From an uncultured Rheinheimera sp. (lineage in GTDB: Bacteria > Pseudomonadota > Gammaproteobacteria > Enterobacterales > Alteromonadaceae): 9,359 bases of DNA. Below the pieces are notes generated by a model that saw only the letters and a list, made by a program, of their open reading frames with translations, was not told the DNA's origin and ran no database searches. Both the position numbers and the translations under genes were made by a program. The stretch spans positions 1-9,359 of the forward strand of contig CALTZU010000127.1 in the NCBI GenBank assembly GCA_943913835.1, given 5' to 3'. Positions 1 to 6,796 of the stretch are shown here, one piece after another. The stretch's first letter is position 1. The number at the start of each line of letters is the position of its first letter.

Positions 1-303
1 CTAGAGCGTGTAGACGTTTCGAGGTTAAATTTTGTTCGTTCTGGCGCCGCTTTGATCGCGAAACGAGGAACGAAGTTTAGTTATTCTAAATGAGCGACGA
101 GTGAAGCTTCCGCTCCTGCTCACGCCCCTTACCTGCATCCATGTAGGCAACAAGAAGCAAAGCGCCGCCAGACGAACCCGAAGGGCAGCGCCTGGCCGGC
201 CTTTCTGCTGCATTAGCACTCGTTTATGTAGAATAACTACACTGCACTCGCGCTGCCTTGCATAAAAACCGGCCAGACTGCTGCAAAAGTAACCCTGAAA
301 CAT
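1..303. repeat. Structured GC-rich intergenic sequence, probable dispersed repeat
   Basis: This 300-base stretch has no convincing gene. It carries exact or near-exact inverted pieces: AGTTATTCTA at 79-88 recurs on the other strand at 229-238, a ~20-base segment at 34-54 recurs inverted with small differences at 158-177, and CTGGCCGG at 192-199 pairs with CCGGCCAG at 269-276. The first two pairs cross instead of nesting, so this is not one simple hairpin. A 92-codon open frame runs through it on the minus strand, but the translation is rich in Arg, Ser and Cys with no recognisable domain and its start has no good ribosome binding site. It resembles multicopy intergenic sequences I recall from Alteromonadales genomes; that recollection is unverified. 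The window begins inside the element, so its left end is unknown. Confidence 0.5.
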
Positions 304-344
304 CCACAGGCTCTAACATTAAGATAGGTTAAGCTGAGTAAATA

Positions 345-378
345 CCGGGTAAAGACCTGAACCCGGCGTTATTTTTTT
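345..378 (+). terminator. Rho-independent terminator upstream of the lipoprotein gene
   Basis: Arms CCGGGT (345-350) and ACCCGG (361-366) enclose a 10-base loop, and seven T residues follow at 372-378 after a 5-base gap. No plus-strand gene precedes it inside the window, so it either ends a transcript entering from the left or acts as an attenuator in the leader of the gene at 422. Confidence 0.6.
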
Positions 379-421
379 GTTCTGATAACGGTATTTATTC
401 TCACAGGACAAGAAAACTACT

Positions 422-1777
422 ATGTTGTTACGTCAGCTTATTCTTCCTATCACCAGCCTTGTATTATTGTCAGCCTGCGGCGGCAGTAGCTCATCTGAGG
501 GCAATGACACCTACCCGAGCAGTTACCTGCAGTTTTACAACGGCTCAGCCAACAGTGCAACTACAACCCTTACGCTAACAGACAGTGATGAAGTGGAGAC
601 AACTTTAGGTTCAGCCAGCTTTGGCGATGCGACCTCTCTAACCACTGTCAATGCTGAGGCTTATGATCTGGCTTTTACCTATACAGACAACAGCGGCGAC
701 GTGCAGACGGTACTGGAAGACGAAGTCAGCATGAAAACCAGTCAGAAAACTGTACTTTTTATGGTGGATAACTACGAGGCTCCTAAGATCCTCAATCTGA
801 GTTTTGTCAGGGATGATGAACTGGACGATCAGTTTAAAGTCTATTTTGCCAATTTACTGGCTGAAAACAAAAGTATGGATCTGTACATCAGCAGTTCAAC
901 GGAAGACTTTGATGATGCCGATTTTGTCGCCACTGTAGGTCAGCATGCTTTCAGTGAGGCAGTAACCTTTGATACCGGCAGTTATATCTTGTATTTAACC
1001 GATTCGGGCAGCAAAGATGTTGTACTGCAAAGTCCTGTCTATAGCTTCAGTTATGAAACCGAGTATATTCTGGCATTACGTGACAACGCTGGACCTTTAA
1101 AGCGAAAAATCGCCTTAGATGTGATAGGAAATACTACGACTGTCTATCCTTTGGAAGATGTGAACAGTAATGCTCAGTTCAGGGTGTATAACAGTCTGAA
1201 TGATTTAGACCCAGCTCAAATTTATCTGGGTAGTACCAGCGGAACTCCGGTTTTTGCTGATTTACCAGCCGATACGCTTACCTCTTATGTCGAAATTCCA
1301 CACGGTGATTATCGTGTGACCTTAACTGCAAATGAGGGCTCCAGCCAGATCCCAAATGGCTTGTTAACACTGAATCAGGGGCAGAGCAAAAGCCTGGTGT
1401 TTTATCGCGACGAAAATAACAAAGCCACAGTACTGGCAGTGACGGACAGCGCCACACCTCAGGTATACGACTTTGTCTTTAACGTGGTAAACGTGGTGCC
1501 TGATTTTGAAAACGTCAGCATCTACTTCGTTCCTCCGGGCAAGACTATGGAAACCACCTCATATTACATCAGTAGTATTAATGACGCCACCAGTGCCAGC
1601 ATTACCTTACCGCTGGACAGCTACACTATATTGTTAGTACGCAAGGACTTAAACAATAACAAAACTCTGTTGGCACAAACCGGAGAAATCGAATTGCTGC
1701 AGGGTAGTTCCTATCTGCTGGTGGCAGAAAAAGACCCGGATACAGAAACAGGTTATAAAATCAGTTTGCAGTACTAA
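422..1777 (+). CDS. Secreted lipoprotein with four diverged DUF4397-like repeats
   Basis: The 451-residue product begins with a lipoprotein signal peptide: a short positive N-terminus, a hydrophobic core, and lipobox Leu-Ser-Ala-Cys with Cys19 as the predicted acylated residue. Gly at +2 instead of Asp predicts outer-membrane sorting by the Lol rule. A Ser/Gly-rich linker (20-34) follows. The rest is beta-rich and appears to be four diverged units of about 85-100 residues, starting near 34, 137, 251 and 351. Each opens with a hydrophobic strand ending in Asn-like turns (LQFYN, KVYFANL, FRVYNSL, FNVVNVV), has a mid-unit strand (LYI, IYL, IYF) and closes with a 'hydrophobic run then Asp/Asn' strand (VLFMVDN, ILALRDN, LVFYRDEN, LLVAEKD). 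This resembles DUF4397-type envelope proteins, whose function is unknown. AGGA at 405-408 lies 13 bases before the ATG, a long spacing. Terminators flank it, so it is probably monocistronic. The family call is inference; surface location is well supported. Confidence 0.85.
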   Translation: MLLRQLILPITSLVLLSACGGSSSSEGNDTYPSSYLQFYNGSANSATTTLTLTDSDEVETTLGSASFGDATSLTTVNAEAYDLAFTYTDNSGDVQTVLEDEVSMKTSQKTVLFMVDNYEAPKILNLSFVRDDELDDQFKVYFANLLAENKSMDLYISSSTEDFDDADFVATVGQHAFSEAVTFDTGSYILYLTDSGSKDVVLQSPVYSFSYETEYILALRDNAGPLKRKIALDVIGNTTTVYPLEDVNSNAQFRVYNSLNDLDPAQIYLGSTSGTPVFADLPADTLTSYVEIPHGDYRVTLTANEGSSQIPNGLLTLNQGQSKSLVFYRDENNKATVLAVTDSATPQVYDFVFNVVNVVPDFENVSIYFVPPGKTMETTSYYISSINDATSASITLPLDSYTILLVRKDLNNNKTLLAQTGEIELLQGSSYLLVAEKDPDTETGYKISLQY

Positions 1778-1800
1778 CACTCAGATTGATTTTCTGGCAG

Positions 1801-1828
1801 AGGCCCGCCTGAGCAGCGGGCCTTTTTT
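1801..1828 (+). terminator. Rho-independent terminator of the lipoprotein gene
   Basis: GGCCCGC (1802-1808) pairs perfectly with GCGGGCC (1816-1822) around a 7-base loop, followed by six T residues (1823-1828). It lies 24 bases after the stop codon at 1777. Confidence 0.95.
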
Positions 1829-1829
1829 A

Positions 1830-1976
1830 TCAGTTTTTCTGGTTTCCATCTGACCAACAGCCACTGGCGTTCATTCGCAGCTCTGCCACAACAGCAGCCA
1901 AACTTTTGGTAATGCTTTCTCCGGCTTCGCTCTTCCTTGTTATTTGTTTTTCCTCTAAATTAGCAGCCAGTTGAAA
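1830..1976 (-). other. Short open frame without a start codon, possible gene remnant
   Basis: On the minus strand this stretch is open for 48 codons and ends in TGA at 1832-1830. The translation is protein-like (for example LAANLEEKQITRKSEAG, then SITKSLAAVVAELRM), helical and with balanced composition, but it has no ATG except one near its end and no Shine-Dalgarno sequence. It occupies most of the gap between the lipoprotein terminator and the antiporter gene. It could be the remains of a decayed gene or chance. Low confidence. Confidence 0.2.
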
Positions 1977-1995
1977 TCATCAGATGGAGTAAAAC

Positions 1996-3069
1996 ATGAC
2001 CTGGATAATGTTGTTGGTCGGTTTGGTATTGCTGGTCGTAGGTGCGGATTTATTGGTAAAAGGAGCGGCTCGTTTAGCTGGTTCTTTTGGTATTCCGGCT
2101 TTAGTCATAGGTTTAACAGTAGTGGCTTTTGGCACAAGTGCGCCAGAACTAGCAGTGAGCGTCAAAGCCGCTTACTCCGGACAGGCTGAACTTGCTATCG
2201 CCAATGCGGTAGGTAGTAATATTTTTAACGTACTCTTTATTTTAGGTGCAGCAGCCATGATCTCCCCGCTGATCATTTCGAGGCAGCTGATCCGTCAGGA
2301 TGTGCCTATTATGGTGTTGGTGTCAGTCCTTGCTATGTGGATGACCTTTGACGGTTCTATCACTCGTTTTGAAGCCGCAATTCTTGCAGCAGGCTTAATT
2401 GGCTATACCTGGTTTTTATTCCGCCAGGGTAAGGCCAAAGGAGCGGATACTGTAGATGAAGAAGTTGAAGCTATGCTGAAAGCCAAAGTACCAGCCTGGC
2501 AAAACCTGCTGTTACTGCTGGGAGGTTTAGTATTGCTGGTATTGGGTTCGCGTTTTCTGGTTGATAGCGCAGTTGAGATTGCCCGAGCCTTTGGCGTGAA
2601 CGAAGCTGTAATAGGTTTGACTATTATTGCAGCTGGTACTTCGTTACCTGAAGTAGTGACTTCTGTAGTGGCAACTCTGCGTGGCGAACGTGACATAGCT
2701 GTAGGTAATGTAGTCGGCAGTAATATCTTCAACATCCTTTGTGTACTGGGAATTTCAGGTCTGGTGTCTCCGGTGCCACTGCTTGCAGGCGAACAAATGG
2801 CCACTGTTGATATCCCCGTAATGGTCGGCGTAGCCATATTGTGTGTGCCACTTTTTTTCATTGGCTCTGTGCTGAATCGTATCGAAGGCCTGTTATTTAT
2901 GCTGCTGTATGTTGCTTACACCTGGTATCTGGTGGCTATGGCTTTAAAAGAATCTTATCTGGGCGAGTTACAGCAAGGTATTTTATATGGCCTGCTGCCA
3001 GCTGTCGTACTTTTTGTTCTCTTGTCTTTTGTCCATGATCGGATGAAAAATAAAGATAAAATTCAATAA
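1996..3069 (+). CDS. yrbG: Calcium/sodium antiporter, CaCA family (YrbG type)
   Basis: This is a 357-residue inner-membrane cation/Ca2+ exchanger predicted to use the Na+ gradient to move Ca2+ out of the cell. The hallmark internal duplication is complete. The alpha-1 repeat has GLTVVAFGTSAPEL (39-52) and GSNIFN (73-78); the alpha-2 repeat has GLTIIAAGTSLPEV (207-220) and GSNIFN (241-246). The conserved ion-site acids are Glu51 and Glu219. About ten hydrophobic segments are visible, with a charged cytoplasmic loop (about 145-167, DEEVEAMLKAK) between the halves. E. coli YrbG is about 325 residues; here an additional C-terminal membrane segment (about 327-346) and a lysine-rich tail account for the extra length. 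GGAG at 1986-1989, six bases before ATG, fixes the start. In E. coli yrbG precedes the kdsD/lpt genes; that neighbourhood is absent here. Own terminator downstream. Confidence 0.93.
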   Translation: MTWIMLLVGLVLLVVGADLLVKGAARLAGSFGIPALVIGLTVVAFGTSAPELAVSVKAAYSGQAELAIANAVGSNIFNVLFILGAAAMISPLIISRQLIRQDVPIMVLVSVLAMWMTFDGSITRFEAAILAAGLIGYTWFLFRQGKAKGADTVDEEVEAMLKAKVPAWQNLLLLLGGLVLLVLGSRFLVDSAVEIARAFGVNEAVIGLTIIAAGTSLPEVVTSVVATLRGERDIAVGNVVGSNIFNILCVLGISGLVSPVPLLAGEQMATVDIPVMVGVAILCVPLFFIGSVLNRIEGLLFMLLYVAYTWYLVAMALKESYLGELQQGILYGLLPAVVLFVLLSFVHDRMKNKDKIQ

Positions 3070-3085
3070 TTTAGTCATCACTCAT

Positions 3086-3113
3086 AAAAACAGGCCTAAA
3101 CGGGCCTGTTTTT
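3086..3113 (+). terminator. Terminator after the antiporter gene
   Basis: CAGGCC (3091-3096) pairs with GGCCTG (3103-3108) around a 6-base loop. A-run 3086-3090 and T-run 3109-3113 flank the stem, so it could stop transcription from either side. It lies 17 bases after the antiporter stop codon. Confidence 0.92.
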
Positions 3114-3192
3114 ATTTTCAGAGGTAGATGACGATTTCATGAACTGTATGTGTTGCCAAAGCTGAGTACTATCCAACCCTTGTTTTTGTTTA

Positions 3193-3198
3193 TATAAT
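3193..3198 (+). promoter_or_regulatory. Candidate -10 box for the CNNM/CorC-type gene
   Basis: A perfect TATAAT lies 32 bases upstream of the start codon at 3230, in the gap after the preceding terminator. No good -35 hexamer is present at 16-18 bases upstream, so an activator or another promoter class may be involved. A start site near 3205 would leave a ~25-base leader. Confidence 0.45.
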
Positions 3199-3229
3199 CC
3201 TTCGCAGTTCATAACCTCAATGAGACCCC

Positions 3230-4558
3230 ATGGAAATCTTTATACTTGTTGGACTTATCCTGTTAAATGGCATTTTTGCCATGTCTGAAATTGCTATTGT
3301 CACAGCTAAAAAATCTCGTTTAACGGCTTTGGCACATAAAGGAAAATCCTCCGCAGCCATAGCACTAAAGCTAGCTGAGGACCCTACTCAGTTCTTATCT
3401 ACAGTCCAGATTGGTATTACCTCTATTGGTATCTTAAACGGTATCTTCGGTGAATCTATCCTTGCAGAGCCTTTTGCCATCTGGTTGCAAAGCCTGGGTA
3501 TGACGCCTGAATTCAGCAGCATTTTCGCCACAGCTTTAGTCGTTATTGTCGTGACCTATGTGTCTATAGTAGTTGGTGAACTGGTCCCTAAACGTATTGG
3601 TCAAATCAGCGCTGAGTCCATTGCCTGTTTAATGGCTAAGCCTATGTTATTACTAGCCTTAGTCACCAAACCTTTTGTATTTTTATTATCAGGCTCAACC
3701 CATGCTTTTATGCGTTTGTTTGGTTTTGCGCACAACACCGAATCTAATGTCACTCATGAAGACATTCAGGCCATGTTGCTGGAAGGATCCAGTTCTGGCG
3801 TGATAGAACATAACGAACATGCCATGGTGAAAAATGTGTTCCGTCTGGATGAGCGCTCCATTTCATCATTGATGGTGCCACGTTCAGACATTATCTTTTT
3901 AGATACAGCCATCAGTATGGAAGACAACTTACACCGGGTGATGCAATCTCCTCATTCACGTTTCCCTGTCTGCCAGCAAAGTGCTGATGAACTGATTGGT
4001 ATAGTCTCAGCCAAGCAGTTGCTGGCCCAGTCTGTCGCAGGTCAGTTAACAGACCTGTCGTCCTTGGTTCAGCCTTGCCATTATGTGCCGGACAGCTTAA
4101 CAGGTATGGAATTGCTGGAGCATTTCCGTACTACAGCCCGTCAGGTGGTATTTGTCGTGGACGAATACGGCGATCTAAAGGGTATGGTAACTTTGCAGGA
4201 TTTAATGGAAGCCTTAACAGGTGAATTAAACCCGGACGATGGTGAAGACTTAATGGTAGTGCAGCGTGACGACGGCTCGTACCTGCTGGACGGTCTCCTG
4301 CCTGTGATCGATTTAAAAGATTGTTTGGGTTTAGATGAATTACCTGAAGAGAATCAGCGTAACTACCAGACGTTAAATGGCTTGTTGATGTTGTTGATGG
4401 GAAAAATTCCACAAACAGCGGACAAAGTACTGATCAAAAACTGGCAGTTGGAAATTGTCGATATGGATGGCAAACGAGTGGATAAAGTACTGGCTATTCA
4501 ATTAACACCGGAGCAAATGGCAGAGTTAAAAGCCGCCGCTGATGATATGCGCGATTGA
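3230..4558 (+). CDS. CNNM/CorC (HlyC/CorC, UPF0053) family membrane protein with CBS pair
   Basis: The 442-residue protein has the full family layout. An N-terminal CNNM (DUF21) membrane domain (about 1-190) has hydrophobic segments near 3-23, 58-80, 97-118 and 132-155 and the signature GELVPKR (116-122). A CBS-domain pair covers about 210-265 (from MVPRSD) and 278-332 (with FVVDEYGDLKGMVTLQDLME). The C-terminal CorC_HlyC transporter-associated domain spans about 345-425. Family members are linked to Mg2+/Co2+ efflux, and E. coli YtfL (PaeA), which has the same arrangement, to polyamine export; the older label 'hemolysin' is historical. The substrate here cannot be read from sequence. The start is set by the membrane segment beginning at residue 2-3; the ribosome binding site is weak (TGAGA a few bases upstream). 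It is separated from the antiporter by a terminator and is probably monocistronic. Confidence 0.93.
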   Translation: MEIFILVGLILLNGIFAMSEIAIVTAKKSRLTALAHKGKSSAAIALKLAEDPTQFLSTVQIGITSIGILNGIFGESILAEPFAIWLQSLGMTPEFSSIFATALVVIVVTYVSIVVGELVPKRIGQISAESIACLMAKPMLLLALVTKPFVFLLSGSTHAFMRLFGFAHNTESNVTHEDIQAMLLEGSSSGVIEHNEHAMVKNVFRLDERSISSLMVPRSDIIFLDTAISMEDNLHRVMQSPHSRFPVCQQSADELIGIVSAKQLLAQSVAGQLTDLSSLVQPCHYVPDSLTGMELLEHFRTTARQVVFVVDEYGDLKGMVTLQDLMEALTGELNPDDGEDLMVVQRDDGSYLLDGLLPVIDLKDCLGLDELPEENQRNYQTLNGLLMLLMGKIPQTADKVLIKNWQLEIVDMDGKRVDKVLAIQLTPEQMAELKAAADDMRD

Positions 4559-4612
4559 GTCTTGTACTGACAAAACTGTAGTGTACAAACTTAAACCATG
4601 GTGCAAGCAAAA

Positions 4613-4642
4613 ATAAACGCCACAGCAAAGTGGCGTTTTTTT
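4613..4642. terminator. Bidirectional terminator between convergent genes
   Basis: ACGCCAC (4617-4623) pairs with GTGGCGT (4630-4636) around a 6-base loop, extended by A/T pairs. T-run 4636-4642 serves the plus strand; the minus strand reads TTTATTTTTG after the stem. It ends the CNNM/CorC-type gene (stop 4558) and the small minus-strand gene whose stop is at 4645. Confidence 0.93.
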
Positions 4643-4644
4643 GT

Positions 4645-4845
4645 TTAGTCTTTTTGGCTTTTAGCTCGTAAAGCCAAAGGGTCGGCATCAAGACCAAAAC
4701 CCAGGAGTGGCAATAATTCCGGTATTTCATCTTCCGGTATGCCAACTTTGTGGAAATGCTTCACCACATACTGCAGATCATGGCCTTGCTCTTTGAATTG
4801 TTGTGCGGTTTTTAAGTGCACAGTTCGCATAAAGTTCGATGTCAT
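4645..4845 (-). CDS. Small protein of unknown function (66 residues)
   Basis: I do not recognise this protein. The chosen start (ATG at 4845-4843, MTSNFMRTVHL) has a strong AGGGAG eight bases upstream; an in-frame ATG 20 codons earlier (4905) has no such site and would add an implausible tail. The product has no signal peptide or membrane segment. It is mostly helical, with a basic/His-containing middle (VVKHFHKVG, 27-35), a proline-delimited acidic segment (IPEDEIPELLPLLGFGL, 36-52) and a charged C-terminus. Length and composition suggest a small cytosolic protein, perhaps a regulator or partner, but that is speculation. It is followed directly by a shared bidirectional terminator. The SDR gene ends 132 bases upstream on the same strand with no clear terminator between, so read-through from that operon is possible. 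The best promoter match is TTGCCT about 17 bases from CACTAT, weak. Confidence 0.65.
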   Translation of the reverse strand: MTSNFMRTVHLKTAQQFKEQGHDLQYVVKHFHKVGIPEDEIPELLPLLGFGLDADPLALRAKSQKD

Positions 4846-4911
4846 GATAGTCACTCCCTGAAGAAAAGCGACCGTCATAGTGGTGAAATATTCGACAACA
4901 GGCAAGCATTT

Positions 4912-4940
4912 TTCGATGAAAATTTAAACAATTTTTCGAA
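4912..4940. repeat. AT-rich inverted repeat upstream of the 66-residue gene
   Basis: TTCGA (4912-4916) pairs with TCGAA (4936-4940), and AAAATT (4919-4924) with AATTTT (4930-4935), leaving a TG bulge and a TAAAC loop. Eleven base pairs are formed. Neither side is followed by a T-run, so it is not a standard terminator. It lies between the SDR stop codon and the small gene and could be an operator or an mRNA-end stabiliser. Confidence 0.45.
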
Positions 4941-4977
4941 CAAATTCTAAGCTATTGATCCTCCGAAAGATCCTTTT

Positions 4978-5805
4978 TCAGGCCTGAGCAGGCAGCCTAA
5001 ATTTGCGGCTTAATACTTTATCCAGCCACTTTTTCGGCATCAGCCGGGCCAATAAAGGCAAAGTCACAGCTCCATGCCCTATACCCACCACGCCACTACA
5101 ATCGGCTTTGTTCAGCTGCTGCATTAAGCTTTTGGCAAAACTTTCTGCTGAGGTAGGCTGGTTTTGACTGGCATTGGCACGTAACATCACGCCTTCGCGC
5201 ATAGGCCACCAGAGTGAGTCAGGTTTTAATAACTGCTCAGCTTCGAGTTTGGCTCTGCTGGCAAAACCTGTATCTATAGCACCGGGTTGCACAGTCAGGA
5301 CTCGCACCCCAAAAGGGGCCAGTTCCATCCGCAGCGCATCAGACAAACTATGCAACGCAGCTTTAGAGGCGCAATACAGTCCGGCAAAAGGGGTAGTTAA
5401 CACACCAGATACACTGCCGACATTAACAACAAGTCCTTTGCTTTGTAACAACAGAGGTAAACAAGCCTGAGTTAAATCCATCACTGCAAATACATTGACT
5501 TCAAACTGTTGACGTAAGCCTGCAGCCCCGGCATCCAGTACTGGGCCCATCACACCAAAACCTGCATTATTCACCAGAATATCCAGCCGTCCTGCCTGTT
5601 GTTGCAACTGCAACACTGCCTGTTTCACTGAATCGGCATTGGTCATTTCCAGCGCTATGGTTTCAAGTCCCAACTGCTGCAGTTGTGCCAGATCAGCCGA
5701 TTTTCGCGCTGTGGCAAAAACTCTGTAGCCTTGCTGTTTGGCTTCCAATGCCAAAGCTTTGCCTATGCCGCCTGAGCAGCCGGTGATCAGTATAGTTTTA
5801 GTCAT
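4978..5805 (-). CDS. Short-chain dehydrogenase/reductase (classical SDR)
   Basis: This is a 275-residue NAD(P)-dependent oxidoreductase with a Rossmann fold. Visible hallmarks are the cofactor glycine motif TGCSGGIG (8-15), NNAG (79-82), the catalytic serine region VGSVSG (129-134), the catalytic pair in YCASK (Tyr144, Lys148), and VQPGAIDTG (172-180) after the active site. Arg34 in ATARKS after strand 2 suggests NADP(H) preference (inference). The C-terminal ~85 residues vary most within the family and give no substrate clue. An upstream in-frame ATG at 5895 would add 30 residues that overlap the methionine aminopeptidase gene; MTKTILITG at 5805 is the expected SDR start, with AAGG six bases before it. 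The start codon overlaps the preceding stop codon (TAATG), so translation is probably coupled to the aminopeptidase gene. Substrate unknown. Confidence 0.93.
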   Translation of the reverse strand: MTKTILITGCSGGIGKALALEAKQQGYRVFATARKSADLAQLQQLGLETIALEMTNADSVKQAVLQLQQQAGRLDILVNNAGFGVMGPVLDAGAAGLRQQFEVNVFAVMDLTQACLPLLLQSKGLVVNVGSVSGVLTTPFAGLYCASKAALHSLSDALRMELAPFGVRVLTVQPGAIDTGFASRAKLEAEQLLKPDSLWWPMREGVMLRANASQNQPTSAESFAKSLMQQLNKADCSGVVGIGHGAVTLPLLARLMPKKWLDKVLSRKFRLPAQA

Positions 5806-6596
5806 TATTGGCCTTGCTGTATGAAATGTTGTTCTTCTGGTCTGAGTGTAAGGACAAGAAAACCTGTGTCTGTCACAGCCACTGTATGTTCCCACTGCGC
5901 CGATAACTTTTTATCTTTGGTCACCACAGTCCAGCCATCAGACTTTTGTTTTATCCGCCTGTCTCCCTGATTAATCATCGGCTCTATGGTGAACACCATG
6001 CCGGGTTTGAGGGTTAACCCTGTGCCTGCTTTACCATAATGCAAAATTTGTGGCTCTTCATGCATTTCACGGCCTATGCCATGGCCACAGTATTCACGTA
6101 CCACAGAATAACCATGCTGCTCAGCATGTTGCTGCACAGCTTGTGCTATATCACCTAAACGCGCACCGGGTTTCACCTGATAGATACCCTGCCACAGTGC
6201 CTGATAAGTCACGTCCACCAGGCGTTGCGCCAAAGGACTGACCTTGCCCAGACAGTACATTTTGCTGGAGTCGGCTATAAAGCCATCTTTTTCCAGCGTA
6301 ATATCCAGATTGACAATATCGCCTTCTTTTAAAACATCAGTCTGCTTTGGCATGCCATGACAGACCACCTCATTGATGGAGCTGTTCAGTACATATTGGT
6401 AGTCGTATTGACCTTTACTAGCGGGTCTGGATGCTAAAGGTCCACGAATAAATGCTTCCACCGCATCGTTAATCTGCATGGTGCTGATGCCAGGTTTGAC
6501 TAACTCATCCAGCATCAGAAAAACCTGCGCTAACAGCTGCCCTGCTTTATGCTGGACATCCAGTTCAGCCCGGGTTTTCAGATGGATCGAGTTCAT
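5805..6596 (-). CDS. map: Type I methionine aminopeptidase
   Basis: The 263-residue cytosolic metallopeptidase removes the initiator methionine from new proteins. All five metal ligands can be placed by comparison with the E. coli enzyme (shifted by one residue): Asp98 (VNLDIT), Asp109 (IADSSKM), His172 (YCGHGIG), Glu205 (FTIEPM) and Glu236 (AQWEHT). His80 (VVCHGMP) and His179 (EMHEEPQ) match the catalytic histidines. The N-terminus aligns with E. coli MetAP from Met1, so the 32-base overlap with the upstream ParD-like gene is real; AGGA lies eight bases before the ATG inside that gene. The protein lacks the zinc-finger extension of some paralogues. The neighbours are not rpsB/tsf or glnD, the usual map context in gammaproteobacteria, so this may be a second, accessory copy (inference). 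Confidence 0.96.
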   Translation of the reverse strand: MNSIHLKTRAELDVQHKAGQLLAQVFLMLDELVKPGISTMQINDAVEAFIRGPLASRPASKGQYDYQYVLNSSINEVVCHGMPKQTDVLKEGDIVNLDITLEKDGFIADSSKMYCLGKVSPLAQRLVDVTYQALWQGIYQVKPGARLGDIAQAVQQHAEQHGYSVVREYCGHGIGREMHEEPQILHYGKAGTGLTLKPGMVFTIEPMINQGDRRIKQKSDGWTVVTKDKKLSAQWEHTVAVTDTGFLVLTLRPEEQHFIQQGQ

Positions 6597-6795
6597 TTAG
6601 CAAGTCCTGCAAAGTAGTTGATTTGTTTTTCAGTAATTTACGACACAATTCCTGGTAGCTCAGCTGAGGATTCAACTCAGCCAGCATGCCAACACGGATC
6701 CAGAATTCAGCCTGCGCATTGATAGATCGAGCCATCACTCTGCTGGCTTCCCGCAAGTCTTCATGCAGGTCATCCGATATTTTCACTATGCCCAT
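6565..6795 (-). CDS. ParD-like ribbon-helix-helix family protein (antitoxin-like regulator)
   Basis: The 76-residue protein begins MGIVKISDDLHEDLREASRV, a beta-strand followed by a helix as in ribbon-helix-helix DNA-binding proteins, then MARSINAQAEFWIRVGMLAE, a second helix typical of the ParD-like antitoxin family (PF11903 by recollection). The C-terminal part (44-76) is polar and acidic, as in proteins that bind a partner. No ParE-type toxin gene lies next to it; the downstream gene is the methionine aminopeptidase, whose first 32 bases overlap its 3' end. The pairing suggests that it regulates the operon or acts on the peptidase instead of neutralising a toxin (inference). ATG at 6795 has only a weak ribosome binding site (GAAG). 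Palindromic AT-rich DNA directly upstream may be its operator. Confidence 0.85.
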   Translation of the reverse strand: MGIVKISDDLHEDLREASRVMARSINAQAEFWIRVGMLAELNPQLSYQELCRKLLKNKSTTLQDLLNELDPSENPG

Positions 6796-6796
6796 A

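Noticed and set aside
25..303. 92-codon minus-strand open frame at the left end
   Set aside because: It lies wholly within the structured repeat-like sequence, has an Arg/Ser/Cys-rich translation with no domain, and its frame is explained by GC-rich repeat composition.
2403..2861. 152-codon minus-strand open frame inside the antiporter gene
   Set aside because: The plus-strand frame carries complete CaCA motifs; the opposite frame is Thr/Ser/Pro-rich, typical of an antisense shadow.
1996..4558. Antiporter and CNNM/CorC-type gene as one cation-efflux operon
   Set aside because: A clear terminator at 3086-3113 and a separate -10 box at 3193-3198 split them; adjacency alone does not show co-regulation.
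4960..4976. Terminator for the SDR gene
   Set aside because: The GATCCT-type sequence here is a direct repeat, not an inverted one, so no stem forms.
5806..5895. 30-residue N-terminal extension of the SDR protein
   Set aside because: It overlaps the end of the methionine aminopeptidase gene, has no family counterpart, and the ATG at 5805 has a good ribosome site directly before the Rossmann strand.
6565..6795. Complete ParDE-type toxin-antitoxin system
   Set aside because: Only the antitoxin-like protein is present. The adjacent gene is an intact methionine aminopeptidase with all metal ligands, not a ParE-type toxin.
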